Numbered from the stretch's first letter, positions 34,460-42,820 are shown. The stretch is DNA of 64,000 bases from Evansella clarkii (GCF_002019695.1 NZ_KV917376.1:3528120-3592119), one strand, 5' to 3'. Notes: generated from the letters alone by a model not told the origin. Translations and numbers: made by a program.

Positions 34460-34780
34460 TTATAAGGTAGTCTTAGTCATAACTTCAGTAAAACTCTCTT
34501 CAATTATCTCGCTCTTACTTTCCAAAAGAACAGACTGAAAGGCTTTGAATAATTCCTGTATCTCCTTTTGGTTATTAATTAATTCTATACTTTTGTTATA
34601 TTCCTCCTCACTTTTATACTTAGTGATCTCCATCCACTTTGCAGCATCTTCCCTGCTTTGTAAATAGGTGGTTTGTGAATTAATATACCTTCCGTATATT
34701 TCACCAGCTCTTTCCTGTATTCTAAAATAATCGTTCATTTTATCGGTTTTAATGTGATAAACATAAACTTTTACATACAT
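34460..34780 (-). CDS. Dimeric alpha/beta-barrel-like protein
   Basis: A 106-residue protein beginning Met-Tyr-Val-Lys-Val-Tyr-Val-Tyr, followed by helices rich in Glu/Lys, and a C-terminal Phe-Lys-Ala-Phe-Gln-Ser-Val-Leu. Length and beta-alpha-alpha-beta layout recall the ferredoxin-like NIPSNAP/ABM group, but no decisive residue is visible. Function unknown. A GGTGAG-type box precedes the ATG. Confidence 0.55.
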   Translation of the reverse strand: MYVKVYVYHIKTDKMNDYFRIQERAGEIYGRYINSQTTYLQSREDAAKWMEITKYKSEEEYNKSIELINNQKEIQELFKAFQSVLLESKSEIIEESFTEVMTKTTL

Positions 34781-34930
34781 TTTCTCACCACCCTTTCAGT
34801 GATATATAGCTAGTCAGTACGTTTGTTTAACAAGAGCAAAGAGCTTATTTTGGTTATTAAACAACCAATTCCATTAAGTAAGCAAATTGATTAGAACTCT
34901 AGTTACTCAAGTGGTCAAGTCTGTTGCATA

Positions 34931-35263
34931 TCATCTGTTTAGAGCAATCCACCAAATTGATGTTGTTAAAATGACTAAGATTATCCCGCCTGTTAAGAAG
35001 ATTATTAGCTGTGATTTGTTCTTTTCGAGAAAGCCTTCCAAAGCGATGGTTAGTACAAAAAAACAAAGGGTATAGAAGAAAATGACAGGATAGGGAAGAT
35101 CTGGTCCAATGTTGAACATGTTTACAACAGTTATGATCACAACAACAAGCAGGCACGTAAGAAGTAAAATCTTGATAATAGGTTTCCGATCTTTGAAGTT
35201 TTTATAACCTAGCATCTTATTAATTTTTTTTTCATACAACGAGTTGTTGGAAGGCAGCACCAT
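34931..35263 (-). CDS. DUF4181-like membrane protein
   Basis: A 110-residue membrane protein. It has a short soluble N-terminus (Tyr-Glu-Lys-Lys-Ile-Asn-Lys-Met-Leu-Gly), then three or four hydrophobic helices, and ends Trp-Trp-Ile-Ala-Leu-Asn-Arg. The layout resembles DUF4181 proteins of Bacillus. The longer frame starting upstream lacks a ribosome binding site, whereas this ATG follows AAAGGAGAA. It diverges from the plus-strand membrane protein 48 bp away. Confidence 0.6.
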   Translation of the reverse strand: MVLPSNNSLYEKKINKMLGYKNFKDRKPIIKILLLTCLLVVVIITVVNMFNIGPDLPYPVIFFYTLCFFVLTIALEGFLEKNKSQLIIFLTGGIILVILTTSIWWIALNR

Positions 35264-35311
35264 TAAGGATTCTCCTTTCTCAGTATTAATACTATTTAGG
35301 AGGCGTAAACA

Positions 35312-35824
35312 TTGAGTGACAATACAATACATCCTTATAAACCGTGGTTACTTGGCAGTGGAGCTTTGTTTATTGCAGGGCCGAGTTATAATGCGCAATA
35401 TTTATTAACGATGATAATACTGTTTTTTATTGGATTAATTTTGTCTCTCCCGGCTGTTATTTCTTTGTTTAATTCCGCCAATTATAATAGTAATAATATT
35501 CCACCAATTAAACACATAAAACAATCTATTTTATTTTTTCTAGTAATCGCACCCGTCGTATTTATGGCTGGCACTATCATTCATCAGGAAGCTATCATCC
35601 AGAGAGGAATCTATACTGCCGCTTGCATGATATTGTTCACACCATTACTGTTGTTCATTAACAAAAAAGTATTACCACAGATCGAGGAAAGCGAAGAAAT
35701 TAGTGAGAATAGAGATAGTGAAGATAAAGATGGAAGTACGTCTAAATCTAACAAATCTAACGTTGTTTACTTTTATGCGCTTATTTTGCTTGTTGCCACG
35801 GCGATCTTTTTTATCATTTATTAA
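35312..35824 (+). CDS. Membrane protein of unknown function
   Basis: A 170-residue protein with about four hydrophobic segments (residues 12-22, 30-50, 72-90, 100-117), an acidic linker (Glu/Ser/Asp, about 122-145) and a final helix at 150-169. The start is TTG, eight bases behind AGGAGG. Family not recognised. A strong terminator follows. Confidence 0.6.
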   Translation: MSDNTIHPYKPWLLGSGALFIAGPSYNAQYLLTMIILFFIGLILSLPAVISLFNSANYNSNNIPPIKHIKQSILFFLVIAPVVFMAGTIIHQEAIIQRGIYTAACMILFTPLLLFINKKVLPQIEESEEISENRDSEDKDGSTSKSNKSNVVYFYALILLVATAIFFIIY

Positions 35825-35838
35825 AACAAAGTGCCAGT

Positions 35839-35874
35839 GCCCGCCAGTTCTTTCTATTCTTACTGGCGGGTTAT
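35839..35874 (+). terminator. Intrinsic terminator
   Basis: CCCGCCAGT (35840-35848) and ACTGGCGGG (35862-35870) form a 9-bp GC-rich stem followed by TTATTT. Confidence 0.8.
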
Positions 35875-35962
35875 TTAATGTACTTTTATATCCCCCACTA
35901 TTTGAGTTGTTCCTTAGAACAGGTTCTAATTCATGAAAATGAGAAATCCATTCCAGCACCTT

Positions 35963-36197
35963 TTAAATAGATCGAAATACCTTTTTCTGTTTTTTACACC
36001 GTTCACATTCATAGAATTGCATATGGCACCTCGTCGTCCCAATGTTTATGAACAAAATTGTGCAGACCGATACGGCAAAACAGGCTGTTGTGCTTTTTTG
36101 TTTTTAAAGCAGGGATAATAATTAGAGGTAATCCAACCACAATCAGAGGTACATATAAGTAAGGAATGGAAAGCATATCGAATAAATGAGCGAACAT
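35963..36197 (-). pseudogene. Frameshifted small zinc-ribbon membrane protein
   Basis: A frame with an N-terminal membrane helix and Phe-Cys-Arg-Ile-Gly-Leu-His is cut short at about 36010. In the next frame the logical continuation is found at once: Arg-Cys-His-Met-Gln-Phe-Tyr-Glu-Cys-Glu-Arg-Cys-Lys-Lys-Gln-Lys-Lys-Val-Phe. It ends at TAA (35963-35965). Removing one G near 36033 would join them into a protein of about 77 residues with four Cys for zinc. The start (ATG at 36197 or a TTG at 36221) is uncertain. Confidence 0.6.
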
Positions 36198-36237
36198 AAA
36201 GATATACCGAATCCTAAACAAATCGAGCCAATATTAT

Positions 36238-36392
36238 TCATTTTCTCCAGCACGATTGACAGCATCCTTTTGTAAGGATTACAGAACGTGCTTTAGCGCT
36301 AAATTTTTTTGCAAGCTGTACCCTTCATATACAACATTGCCTTCTTGAAACATTCCTTCTTGAACATCTATAACCAGAAGTGCTTTCTTCAT
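36238..36392 (-). pseudogene. Isochorismatase-family hydrolase remnant
   Basis: Behind GGGGGAAAG, an ATG opens Lys-Lys-Ala-Leu-Leu-Val-Ile-Asp-Val-Gln-Glu-Gly-Met-Phe, the N-terminal strand and catalytic Asp of the isochorismatase-like (cysteine hydrolase) family. The frame stops after 37 codons (36279). A +1 frame carries on with Lys-Ala-Arg-Ser-Val to 36238. The other 130 or so residues, with the catalytic Lys and Cys, are gone, so this is a dead fragment. Confidence 0.75.
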
Positions 36393-36442
36393 TACTTTCC
36401 CCCTATATAAAAAGTAAGTATGCTATTGTTTTACATCACTTA

Positions 36443-37204
36443 TTAAGAATGATTGAACTCAAAGTGCTCTTCTTTTAACTTAACAAGTTTAATATCTTTA
36501 TCTAATTGCTGAAGTTTGTTGACCAGACTTTCAACACCATATATCTCTGTAAAAGTGTGGCTCCCAACTAAAAGGTTAATTCCTGTAAACTGAGCATATT
36601 GAATAGTGTATAAGGTTGCCTCTCCTGTTATATATGTATCACAGCCTTCTTCTACTGCAATTTTTATATGGTTTGTAGAATGTCCTGCACCTGTTAACAC
36701 TCCAACTTTCTTTATTTTCTTTTCATTATTCCTCCAGGCTCTGACTGGCTCCTCTAACTCATCTGTCATTTTCTGTACAAGAAAATTAAAATCGGCAGGC
36801 TCGCTTAATTCTCCTATACCTGGAGACTCCCCGTTGTTATAAACCGAGTATTTAATAATGTTATCTATACCAAGGACATTCATAAGAGAAGTACAAGTGC
36901 CAAACTTGCTAAAATCTAAAGGGCCGTGTATCCAGAAGTGACTAATATTATGTTCTTGTAATTTCTTAAAGCATTCCTCTCTTAATCCATAAATAAAATC
37001 CCAGGCATCATGGTGAGTAACCATTAAGTCAACCTTGTTCTTCGCAGCTTTTTCAATGGTATCGATTGATATATTTGTTGAATATCCAATTGTTGAAATT
37101 GAGTTATTGGACTGATTAGTAAAACCGTAATCGTCATCAAATTCTTTTAAAAGTTCTTCATCAAAAATTATTTTAATATACTCTTCAAATTGTTCTAGGT
37201 TCAT
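36443..37204 (-). CDS. Nif3/DUF34 dinuclear-metal protein
   Basis: A 253-residue protein of the Nif3-like (YqfO/DUF34) family. It has Asp-Leu-Met-Val-Thr-His-His-Asp near residues 59-66 (metal-binding His pair), a His in Ile-His-Gly-Pro-Leu-Asp, Gly-Ala-Gly-His-Ser in the middle, and a C-terminal Gly-Ser-His-Thr-Phe-Thr-Glu. The family binds two metal ions and is conserved, but its reaction is uncertain; GTP cyclohydrolase I-like roles have been proposed. GGAGG precedes the ATG. It is separate from the usual sporulation/RNA polymerase neighbourhood, so probably a paralog. Confidence 0.85.
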   Translation of the reverse strand: MNLEQFEEYIKIIFDEELLKEFDDDYGFTNQSNNSISTIGYSTNISIDTIEKAAKNKVDLMVTHHDAWDFIYGLREECFKKLQEHNISHFWIHGPLDFSKFGTCTSLMNVLGIDNIIKYSVYNNGESPGIGELSEPADFNFLVQKMTDELEEPVRAWRNNEKKIKKVGVLTGAGHSTNHIKIAVEEGCDTYITGEATLYTIQYAQFTGINLLVGSHTFTEIYGVESLVNKLQQLDKDIKLVKLKEEHFEFNHS

Positions 37205-37318
37205 TTTTTCCTCCTAAGTTATTATTCTTCAGCTCTCCCCCATTTTGTTTAACCTTGGCAGCCAAAACTTTGACAGTTATAGCACTTCATTCCATATTAA
37301 GAATTATGATTCGGTCTA

Positions 37319-37594
37319 TCAGTAATTACTCATCAAACCAATATCATACAGGATAAGCTGAAGTGCTGTAAAAAGAATGATAGATAAAGCATATAGGGTA
37401 ATAAAAAGCGTTGTTCCCGTAATAAATTGCGACATTATCAATATAGTTACTTCAACGAAAAATGGGAGCATTATAGCCAAACTAACGCTAAAGATAAACT
37501 TTATACCTCTTCTTTTTCTCTTCGCTTTCTCTGCTGCACTAAAACTTGAAAAACTTATTATTAGTAAGATAAAAATTAAAAAAAATGAAAACAT
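37319..37594 (-). CDS. Small membrane protein
   Basis: A 91-residue protein with three hydrophobic helices (about residues 2-17, 30-52, 58-84) and a basic loop Lys-Ala-Lys-Arg-Lys-Arg-Arg. The ATG chosen has AAGGAGAG upstream; the longer frame has no such signal. No family recognised. Confidence 0.6.
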   Translation of the reverse strand: MFSFFLIFILLIISFSSFSAAEKAKRKRRGIKFIFSVSLAIMLPFFVEVTILIMSQFITGTTLFITLYALSIILFTALQLILYDIGLMSNY

Positions 37595-37806
37595 AAAATT
37601 CTCTCCTTTAATGTTTTCGCAGGGACACAACAGCAATTTGAGCTTCTTGTATTATCGCTAAACATTAATTAAAACCATTGAACGCTAAAACCCCAGCTCG
37701 GTTTCCCCTTTTGATTGCTCTTAGAATCTATATTTTTATGACACATAGAAAGAATTGGTGCTCTTGTGTAGACAGATTTCAAAACGATTATGTAACTTAA
37801 ACAAAC

Positions 37807-38580
37807 TTAAATAATTCTGTATTTCTTTAAAGCAAAGTAGATGCCGTCTTCACTGGATTTTTTTGTAACGTAATCTGCAATTTCTTTTACTTTATCATTT
37901 CCATTACCCATTGCTATCCCTAATCCGGCTATTTCCAGCATATCAATATCATTTTCCCCATCACCAAATGCTGCCGCCTCAGTTTTATCTATGTTAAAGT
38001 ACTCTAAAGTTTTTTTGATTGCTAAAGACTTTGAAATATCTTCTTGTAATACGTTTAAAACAAAAGGATGCCATCTTCTAAATGTCAGATCCGGGAATCT
38101 GCTGACATATTTCTCGGCAGACTCATCATTAGCAAATAAACACATTAAAAAAACATCTTCGATAAGAGTCCGTTCCGTCGTTCCCGGATATTCATTTAGT
38201 GACAAAGTTTCTTTCAAGGCCTTTAGAGTATTCTGATTTTTAATTCCGTTCATAGTAAACTCTTCTGTATAAAAAGAAAGAGCATCTTTTTCTTTTTGTG
38301 CAAACTCGAACACATCCTGGATGATCTTCCTGTCCATTGTGTTTTTATGTATAACTTCATTGTTATGCTTAACATATCCTCCGTTTGCAGTTATGAAAGT
38401 ATCAATCCCAAGTTCTCTAATTTCCTTACACAATGATAAAGGTCTCCCTGTAGCTGCTACTACTTTTATACCTTTGTTTTTTAATGTGTATATTGCTTCC
38501 TTTGTTTTGTGGGAAATACTGCCATTTTCGTGGTGTGTTATAGTACCATCTACATCGAAAAACACAATCTTATAGCTCAT
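37807..38580 (-). CDS. Cof-type HAD phosphatase
   Basis: A 257-residue HAD hydrolase, subfamily IIB (Cof). Motif I Phe-Phe-Asp-Val-Asp-Gly-Thr (residues 7-13), motif II Ala-Ala-Thr-Gly-Arg, motif III Lys near 190, motif IV Phe-Gly-Asp-Gly-Glu-Asn-Asp-Ile-Asp-Met-Leu (about 203-213). All are intact. It removes phosphate from sugar phosphates, flavin or similar; substrate unknown. GGGGATG lies just before the ATG. A related but truncated protein is at 62.8 kb. Confidence 0.88.
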   Translation of the reverse strand: MSYKIVFFDVDGTITHHENGSISHKTKEAIYTLKNKGIKVVAATGRPLSLCKEIRELGIDTFITANGGYVKHNNEVIHKNTMDRKIIQDVFEFAQKEKDALSFYTEEFTMNGIKNQNTLKALKETLSLNEYPGTTERTLIEDVFLMCLFANDESAEKYVSRFPDLTFRRWHPFVLNVLQEDISKSLAIKKTLEYFNIDKTEAAAFGDGENDIDMLEIAGLGIAMGNGNDKVKEIADYVTKKSSEDGIYFALKKYRII

Positions 38581-38723
38581 TTCATCCCCTTTTCCCTTTC
38601 TCCTAATTCAATATAATTAGTAAAATAATCTTTATTTTCAAAAACTTTATTCTCAAATTGTACCAAAAATGTAGAAATTTGGGTTAAAATTGTTCTGAAT
38701 ATACAATGCAGGAGTGATTATTT

Positions 38724-39166
38724 ATGTTAGATATGTTTTTATATAATTGGCAAGTAAGAGAAGACTGGTTCGAGTGGTGTAAAACTATTCCGGAAGAAGA
38801 ACTGTTAAAAGAACGAACTGGCGGGATGAAAAGTATAATCAATAATTTGTATCATGTCATATGAGAGAGCAACCTGAAAATAATACGAGAATAAATTCTG
38901 TTTCTACACTGAACGAAGTAATCGAATACTCCGATCTTACAAAACAGGTAACTAAGGAATTTCTGGGATCTTTATCACCTGATTATGAGGATAGAATCTT
39001 AAAGGTACAAAGTAAAAGAGGCTATTCTTATTCTTTTTCATATGGAAAGGTTATTCGCCATATAGTTTCACATGAAATTCATCATATTGGTCAGATTTCA
39101 GTTTGGTCCAGGGAAATTGGATTAGAGCCCATTTCTTCTGATTTGCTTACAAGGGATTATTTCTGA
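38724..39166 (+). pseudogene. DinB-family protein, internally deleted
   Basis: An ATG at 38724 behind GGAG opens Met-Leu-Asp-Met-Phe-Leu-Tyr-Asn-Trp and runs to Asn-Leu-Tyr-His-Val, the first half of a DinB/YfiT-type four-helix protein. It stops at TGA (38861-38863). In another frame from 38861 the second half follows, including His-Glu-Ile-His-His-Ile-Gly-Gln, the metal-binding His motif. About 15-20 residues of the middle are missing, so an out-of-frame deletion broke the gene. An independent 101-residue ORF for the second half is possible but unlikely to fold. Confidence 0.7.
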
Positions 39167-39190
39167 ATGGTTGGCTTCTTTTTAGGAGGT

Positions 39191-39216
39191 AAAGACCTCT
39201 AAGTAGAGGTCTTTTA
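39191..39216 (+). terminator. Intrinsic terminator
   Basis: AAAGACCTCT and AGAGGTCTTT form a 10-bp stem with a 4-nt loop and TTT tail, about 25 bp past the DinB remnant. Confidence 0.85.
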
Positions 39217-39775
39217 ATATTTATCCTTAACGATCAACCTAGAATTTTATCTTCTTGTTATACTAATCTCCCGGTTAATTTAATATGAAAACAATACCTC
39301 CAAATTGTTGCGGAAACCTCCCCTTTCGTATTATAAGGTTAGCCAGATATGTAGAAACATGTTTGAGGCTGGTTGGGACTTCGATCTCGTATAACAAGCG
39401 AAGCTATAACACTGCAAGATTGGCTAGGGATTACCAGGAAATTTATTCTAAAGGAGATGTGTATAGGATGAATCCAGTCGTAGGTCTGATGTTTCAAAAG
39501 TAGAAAGTCAGGTCCAGGCATTCTTGGAAAAGAAAAATCCGTACCGTAAAAGTTTTAGTGTTAAGCATACCCTTGAGGGTCTTCTTACTCTTAGTTGAAT
39601 ACTATCTATCTTGAATTAGGGTCTTCTACTGTATAACGTCTCCACCTCTTGTTTTGTATACTTAACATTAGGTTTATTATCTTTGAGTTTAGTGATAATT
39701 TTCTTTTTGGAATAAATTTATTGGTTTATATTGCTAAGTAAATCGTTATCTGTATAGGAAATATAACATTTCAAT
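39217..39775. other. 559-bp region with only short frames
   Basis: No convincing gene. A 72-codon plus-strand frame at 39285-39503 has no clear ribosome binding site. The next frame (about 39467-39599) encodes a charged stretch with Lys-Val-Glu-Ser-Gln-Val-Gln-Ala-Phe-Leu-Glu-Lys-Lys-Asn-Pro. The two look like pieces of a decayed gene of unknown type. The last 170 bp before the TetR gene are AT-rich. Confidence 0.35.
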
Positions 39776-40363
39776 TTATTTAATCCGTTTAAGTCCATCA
39801 AAATATGCTTTCAGCACATACATTGATTCATCAATAAGCTCATAAGATCCTTGCTCCGCAATCCATAAGGCACTTTCATTCATCGCTCCTGACAGTGAAT
39901 GTGTCAGCGCCTCTAACGATATTGATGGGAAACAGCCATTTTTTTGCATCATCTCCAATTGACTATACAATAGTTTCATCGAATAATTAGCATCTAACTC
40001 CCGCCATTCATTCCAACCGATTACAGCAGGCCCATCAATTAATATAATTTGTTTATGTTCGGGTTCAATTGTTGATGCGACAAAAGCTCTGCAACCTAAC
40101 CATAGCTGCTCCCAAGGATCAGAACTGGTACTTGCTTCTTGCTCTATTTTATTTGCAATTCTCATTTGAATTAATTTAATACAAGCAAGGAACAATCCTT
40201 TCTTATTCTTAAAATGATGATACAACGCTCCCCGTGTGAGACCTGATTCAGTAACCATTCTTTCAAGTGAAGCTTTATTATAGCCATAGGTCGCAAAATG
40301 TTTTATCCCTGTATGGAGAAGTAACTGTACTGTTTTTTCCGTTTCTGTTTTAACCTTCCTCAT
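39776..40363 (-). CDS. TetR regulator of the alkylation-repair operon
   Basis: A 195-residue TetR/AcrR repressor with a helix-turn-helix reading Leu-Glu-Arg-Met-Val-Thr-Glu-Ser-Gly-Leu-Thr-Arg-Gly-Ala-Leu-Tyr-His-His-Phe-Lys (about residues 28-47). It is the last gene of a three-gene unit, its ribosome binding site (GGAGG) lying in the end of the DNA-glycosylase gene with a 3-bp gap. A 21-bp perfect palindrome before the first gene is the obvious operator, so the unit should repress itself until an unknown inducer binds. Confidence 0.88.
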   Translation of the reverse strand: MRKVKTETEKTVQLLLHTGIKHFATYGYNKASLERMVTESGLTRGALYHHFKNKKGLFLACIKLIQMRIANKIEQEASTSSDPWEQLWLGCRAFVASTIEPEHKQIILIDGPAVIGWNEWRELDANYSMKLLYSQLEMMQKNGCFPSISLEALTHSLSGAMNESALWIAEQGSYELIDESMYVLKAYFDGLKRIK

Positions 40364-40366
40364 TTG

Positions 40367-41152
40367 TTATTCCTCCATCATTACTAATATTTCCATGGCG
40401 TCAGGATTTTTATCTGTTATCAATGAGCGTAATCCTCTCTTTACGACCCACTCTACTCCAGAACCATGAAGTGTATACATAATCTTTGCCCATTCAAGAA
40501 CCTCATCTGGATGTATTTTTGACAAATCATTTATATGATTTCCAACGGACTTTCTTACATAGGGAGAATTATCTGTAATTAGCTTCTCCAGTAAACCTAA
40601 ATTCATATATGTATCACCACATAAGACATCTATGTGTTTCGCCCATGGTAGCCGGGGCCGCGTTCCTTCACTAACCAGTCTGCGTACATGTGGGTTACGA
40701 TCTTTAATCCAGTAGTTAAGTATCTCTATGACATTACGTTCATACTTATTTAAAAAAGGTCGAATCGCATACTCTGATGTGTGTCGTTTCGTAATCTCAT
40801 ATAAAGCGTCCATTGACAAATCAAAGTGATCGAGCCCAAACCGTTCAACATAATGAGCGATTGGCATTAAGTAGTAACCGTTTGTAAACATACCTTGCTC
40901 CGCTTCATTTTCCGGACCCAAAATTTGTTTTATTACTTGAATCGCTTCCTCATATGGCAAGTTTAGGGCTTTATGAAATTCTAGCGTAATCATTTCAACT
41001 CTTCTTTTTAATTCTAACCCTTCGACTTGTTCACCTACCCTTATAATAAAAGAATCAGACGGAAAATCCGGGTATATAGCTGTGATTTTCTTGGACAATA
41101 ATTGAGCTAAGTTCCTGTCAAAGTAATCCTTTAAAGGGATGTAATAACTCAT
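40367..41152 (-). CDS. HEAT-repeat DNA alkylation repair protein (AlkC-like)
   Basis: A 261-residue all-helical HEAT-repeat protein of the AlkC/AlkD DNA glycosylase superfamily. It shows Asp-Arg-Asn-Pro-His-Val-Arg-Arg-Leu-Val-Ser-Glu-Gly-Thr-Arg-Pro-Arg-Leu-Pro-Trp (about residues 152-171), Asp-Asn-Ser-Pro-Tyr-Val-Arg-Lys-Ser-Val-Gly-Asn-His (AlkC style), and Gly-Val-Glu-Trp-Val-Val-Lys-Arg-Gly-Leu-Arg. AlkC enzymes remove N3-methyladenine-type lesions from DNA. The gene overlaps the VOC gene by four bases (ATGA). Confidence 0.82.
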   Translation of the reverse strand: MSYYIPLKDYFDRNLAQLLSKKITAIYPDFPSDSFIIRVGEQVEGLELKRRVEMITLEFHKALNLPYEEAIQVIKQILGPENEAEQGMFTNGYYLMPIAHYVERFGLDHFDLSMDALYEITKRHTSEYAIRPFLNKYERNVIEILNYWIKDRNPHVRRLVSEGTRPRLPWAKHIDVLCGDTYMNLGLLEKLITDNSPYVRKSVGNHINDLSKIHPDEVLEWAKIMYTLHGSGVEWVVKRGLRSLITDKNPDAMEILVMMEE

Positions 41153-41565
41153 AACTGCACATCCTTAAAATATTGTTGGAACTCGGAAGACGGTGGGATT
41201 TCCTGAATCACATCAATTATTACACCGTTGGGATCAGAAGTAATAAAATGTCGTTGTCCAAAATCCTCATTACATAGAGGTAATATATTTGGAAGCTTAG
41301 ACTTACGTATTAAACGGTTATAGTGGTCATTCACGTTCTCCACCTCAATATTTAAGATTAATCCTTTCGTGTTTTGATTTCTTATTGCTGTTGGAATAGT
41401 TTCGTGACAACTTTTAACAATTCCCAGCTCGAACGCCTGCAATTTCAAACTGACATACCAGTCAGTCTCAAATACGACTTGGAAATTAAAGTAACACTCA
41501 TAGAATTCTGCTGTTTGTGAAACCTCATTCGTTAAAATAACCGGATAAAAGCTTAATACCTTCAT
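41149..41565 (-). CDS. VOC/glyoxalase-fold protein
   Basis: A 138-residue VOC protein with two modules. N-terminal: Tyr-Pro-Val-Ile-Leu-Thr-Asn-Glu-Val with Phe-Tyr-Glu-Cys-Tyr-Phe. C-terminal: Phe-Gly-Gln-Arg-His-Phe-Ile-Thr-Ser-Asp-Pro-Asn-Gly-Val-Ile-Ile-Asp-Val-Ile-Gln. It is of the kind of bleomycin-resistance-like binding proteins. First gene of the unit with the DNA repair glycosylase and TetR regulator, so it may sequester or modify a DNA-damaging compound. GGTGGGGATG precedes the ATG. Confidence 0.82.
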   Translation of the reverse strand: MKVLSFYPVILTNEVSQTAEFYECYFNFQVVFETDWYVSLKLQAFELGIVKSCHETIPTAIRNQNTKGLILNIEVENVNDHYNRLIRKSKLPNILPLCNEDFGQRHFITSDPNGVIIDVIQEIPPSSEFQQYFKDVQL

Positions 41566-41604
41566 TAAACATCCCCACCCTTAATGTTTTTACTAAATCA
41601 GCCC

Positions 41605-41625
41605 ACATACATACAGTATGTATGT
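41605..41625. promoter_or_regulatory. 21-bp palindromic TetR operator
   Basis: ACATACATAC-A-GTATGTATGT is a perfect palindrome 40 bp before the first gene of the VOC/AlkC/TetR unit. Its size and CATAC/GTATG half-sites are typical of TetR-family operators. The regulator is encoded at the end of this same unit. Confidence 0.85.
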
Positions 41626-41658
41626 ATGAGAAAATAAATGCAATAAATTTTATTAAAT

Positions 41659-41802
41659 TTATAATAAGTCGATTCGAATAATTATCTGAATCCATCCCCT
41701 CTTATAAGTATCCAGCAGAACCTTTATATCTTCTATTTCTTCACCTGTATGTTCTTCTAAGCGATCTACTTCCCCTTGAAAGCGAAACTCCTGCACTATC
41801 AT
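41659..41802 (-). pseudogene. Remnant of a second potassium-channel tail
   Basis: A 47-codon frame encodes Gln-Gly-Glu-Val-Asp-Arg-Leu-Glu-Glu-His-Thr-Gly-Glu-Glu-Ile-Glu-Asp-Ile-Lys, then Val-Leu-Leu-Asp-Thr-Tyr-Lys. This matches, at protein and DNA level, the C-terminal tail of the channel at 30539-31291, here without any pore or membrane part. It lies in the same relative order and orientation as the neighbouring cupin remnant, so both are relics of one duplicated block. Confidence 0.8.
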
Positions 41803-41810
41803 GCTTCGAG

Positions 41811-41900
41811 ACGAACGACTCAAGCGTTGTGTATTGCGAACTTGAGCCCTGGAAAGGAAACTTGGAGGAAGTCTCTCCAGTTGGAATGAACCTGCTTTAA
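41811..41900 (+). pseudogene. Remnant of a second cupin gene
   Basis: Positions 41814-41865 match 32237-32286 of the cupin gene (AACGACTCAAGCGT.. and following), and 41866-41900 match its end (32496-32530, GGAGGAAGTCTC..). The 210 bp between are missing. The frame is lost. Only the edges of the gene survive. Confidence 0.8.
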
Positions 41901-41904
41901 TACC

Positions 41905-41936
41905 AAAAAGACAGGTACATCAGCACCTGTCTCTTC
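41905..41936. terminator. Bidirectional terminator
   Basis: AGACAGGT (41909-41916) and ACCTGTCT (41925-41932) form an 8-bp stem. On the minus strand it is followed by TTTTTGG, downstream of the GNAT gene. Confidence 0.8.
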
Positions 41937-41956
41937 TTATAAAGCATTCCCCTAAG

Positions 41957-42730
41957 CTATTTTAGATTATCTATAAAATACGTATCATAAGAATCTTTAA
42001 ATATGTAACCAAGCTTTTTCGCTAATTCAACAGATTCAGTATTTGCTCCATCCCAACTTGGGTACCGCCCACTATCAAGACAATCAATAATCAAAGCAGA
42101 GGCGGTTATAGTCGCTAAACCTTTTCTTCTGTATTCAGGATGTGTGGCAATTTCAATCTCTATACCATTATCATATATACTAAAAGATGTCGCCGCACAA
42201 ACCACTTTTCCTTCATGAAGGAGTGCATAACCAACTCCTCTCTCGAGAAAATCATCAACAGAATCGAATTGGCTCACAAAATCTTCAGACAGCTCATTGA
42301 AAGAAGCCTCTTTGACAATTTCCTTATCAACTTTCTTAATCTCATACCCTTCTGGTAAAGAAGACAAATTGTTTTCAAAATGGATTCTTTTTAAATGCTC
42401 AGGATTTTTTTCAAATCTATAACGCTTAAACTTCTCAACCCTGCTTTCATGGACCGCTTCAATGCGATATTTCCAATCATCAGAATCAACAATGACAAGA
42501 GCAAATTCCGGGAGGTTAAAAAGCAGTTCCTCAGCCTCCTTAGTATTTGGGTCCCCAGCATAAAACACAAAAATTCCCACAACTATTTGAGCAACCGTGG
42601 GATTCTCAAGGTCATCTACATAAGCCGTTCCCATATGACCCTGAAGATAAGAGAGGATAATCGTGCTGTCAATATTTTTAAACATTAGTGCCAGATGTTC
42701 CCTTATATCGTCGTTAGCTTCATAAAACAT
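41957..42730 (-). CDS. GNAT acetyltransferase (PF12746-like)
   Basis: A 257-residue protein with a long N-terminal half (residues 1-125) of the type found in zwittermicin A-resistance-like acetyltransferases. A C-terminal GNAT half follows: Glu-Ile-Glu-Ile-Ala-Thr-His-Pro-Glu-Tyr-Arg-Arg-Lys-Gly-Leu-Ala-Thr (about 193-209), then Ser-Val-Glu-Leu-Ala-Lys-Lys-Leu-Gly-Tyr. The substrate is unknown; antibiotic modification is one possibility. The TAGGAATG box before the ATG is weak. Single-gene unit with terminator. Confidence 0.8.
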   Translation of the reverse strand: MFYEANDDIREHLALMFKNIDSTIILSYLQGHMGTAYVDDLENPTVAQIVVGIFVFYAGDPNTKEAEELLFNLPEFALVIVDSDDWKYRIEAVHESRVEKFKRYRFEKNPEHLKRIHFENNLSSLPEGYEIKKVDKEIVKEASFNELSEDFVSQFDSVDDFLERGVGYALLHEGKVVCAATSFSIYDNGIEIEIATHPEYRRKGLATITASALIIDCLDSGRYPSWDGANTESVELAKKLGYIFKDSYDTYFIDNLK

Positions 42731-42820
42731 TACATTCCTACTTTCTGTATATATTAAATTCAGTCCCTTTCAAATCTATCATAATATACACAGAAAGTTA
42801 TCAAATTTTTTAAACTTATT

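Noticed and set aside
39285..39503. 72-codon plus-strand gene
   Set aside because: No ribosome binding site, no recognisable motif, and the next frame looks equally coding-like, so it is reported only as part of a decayed region.
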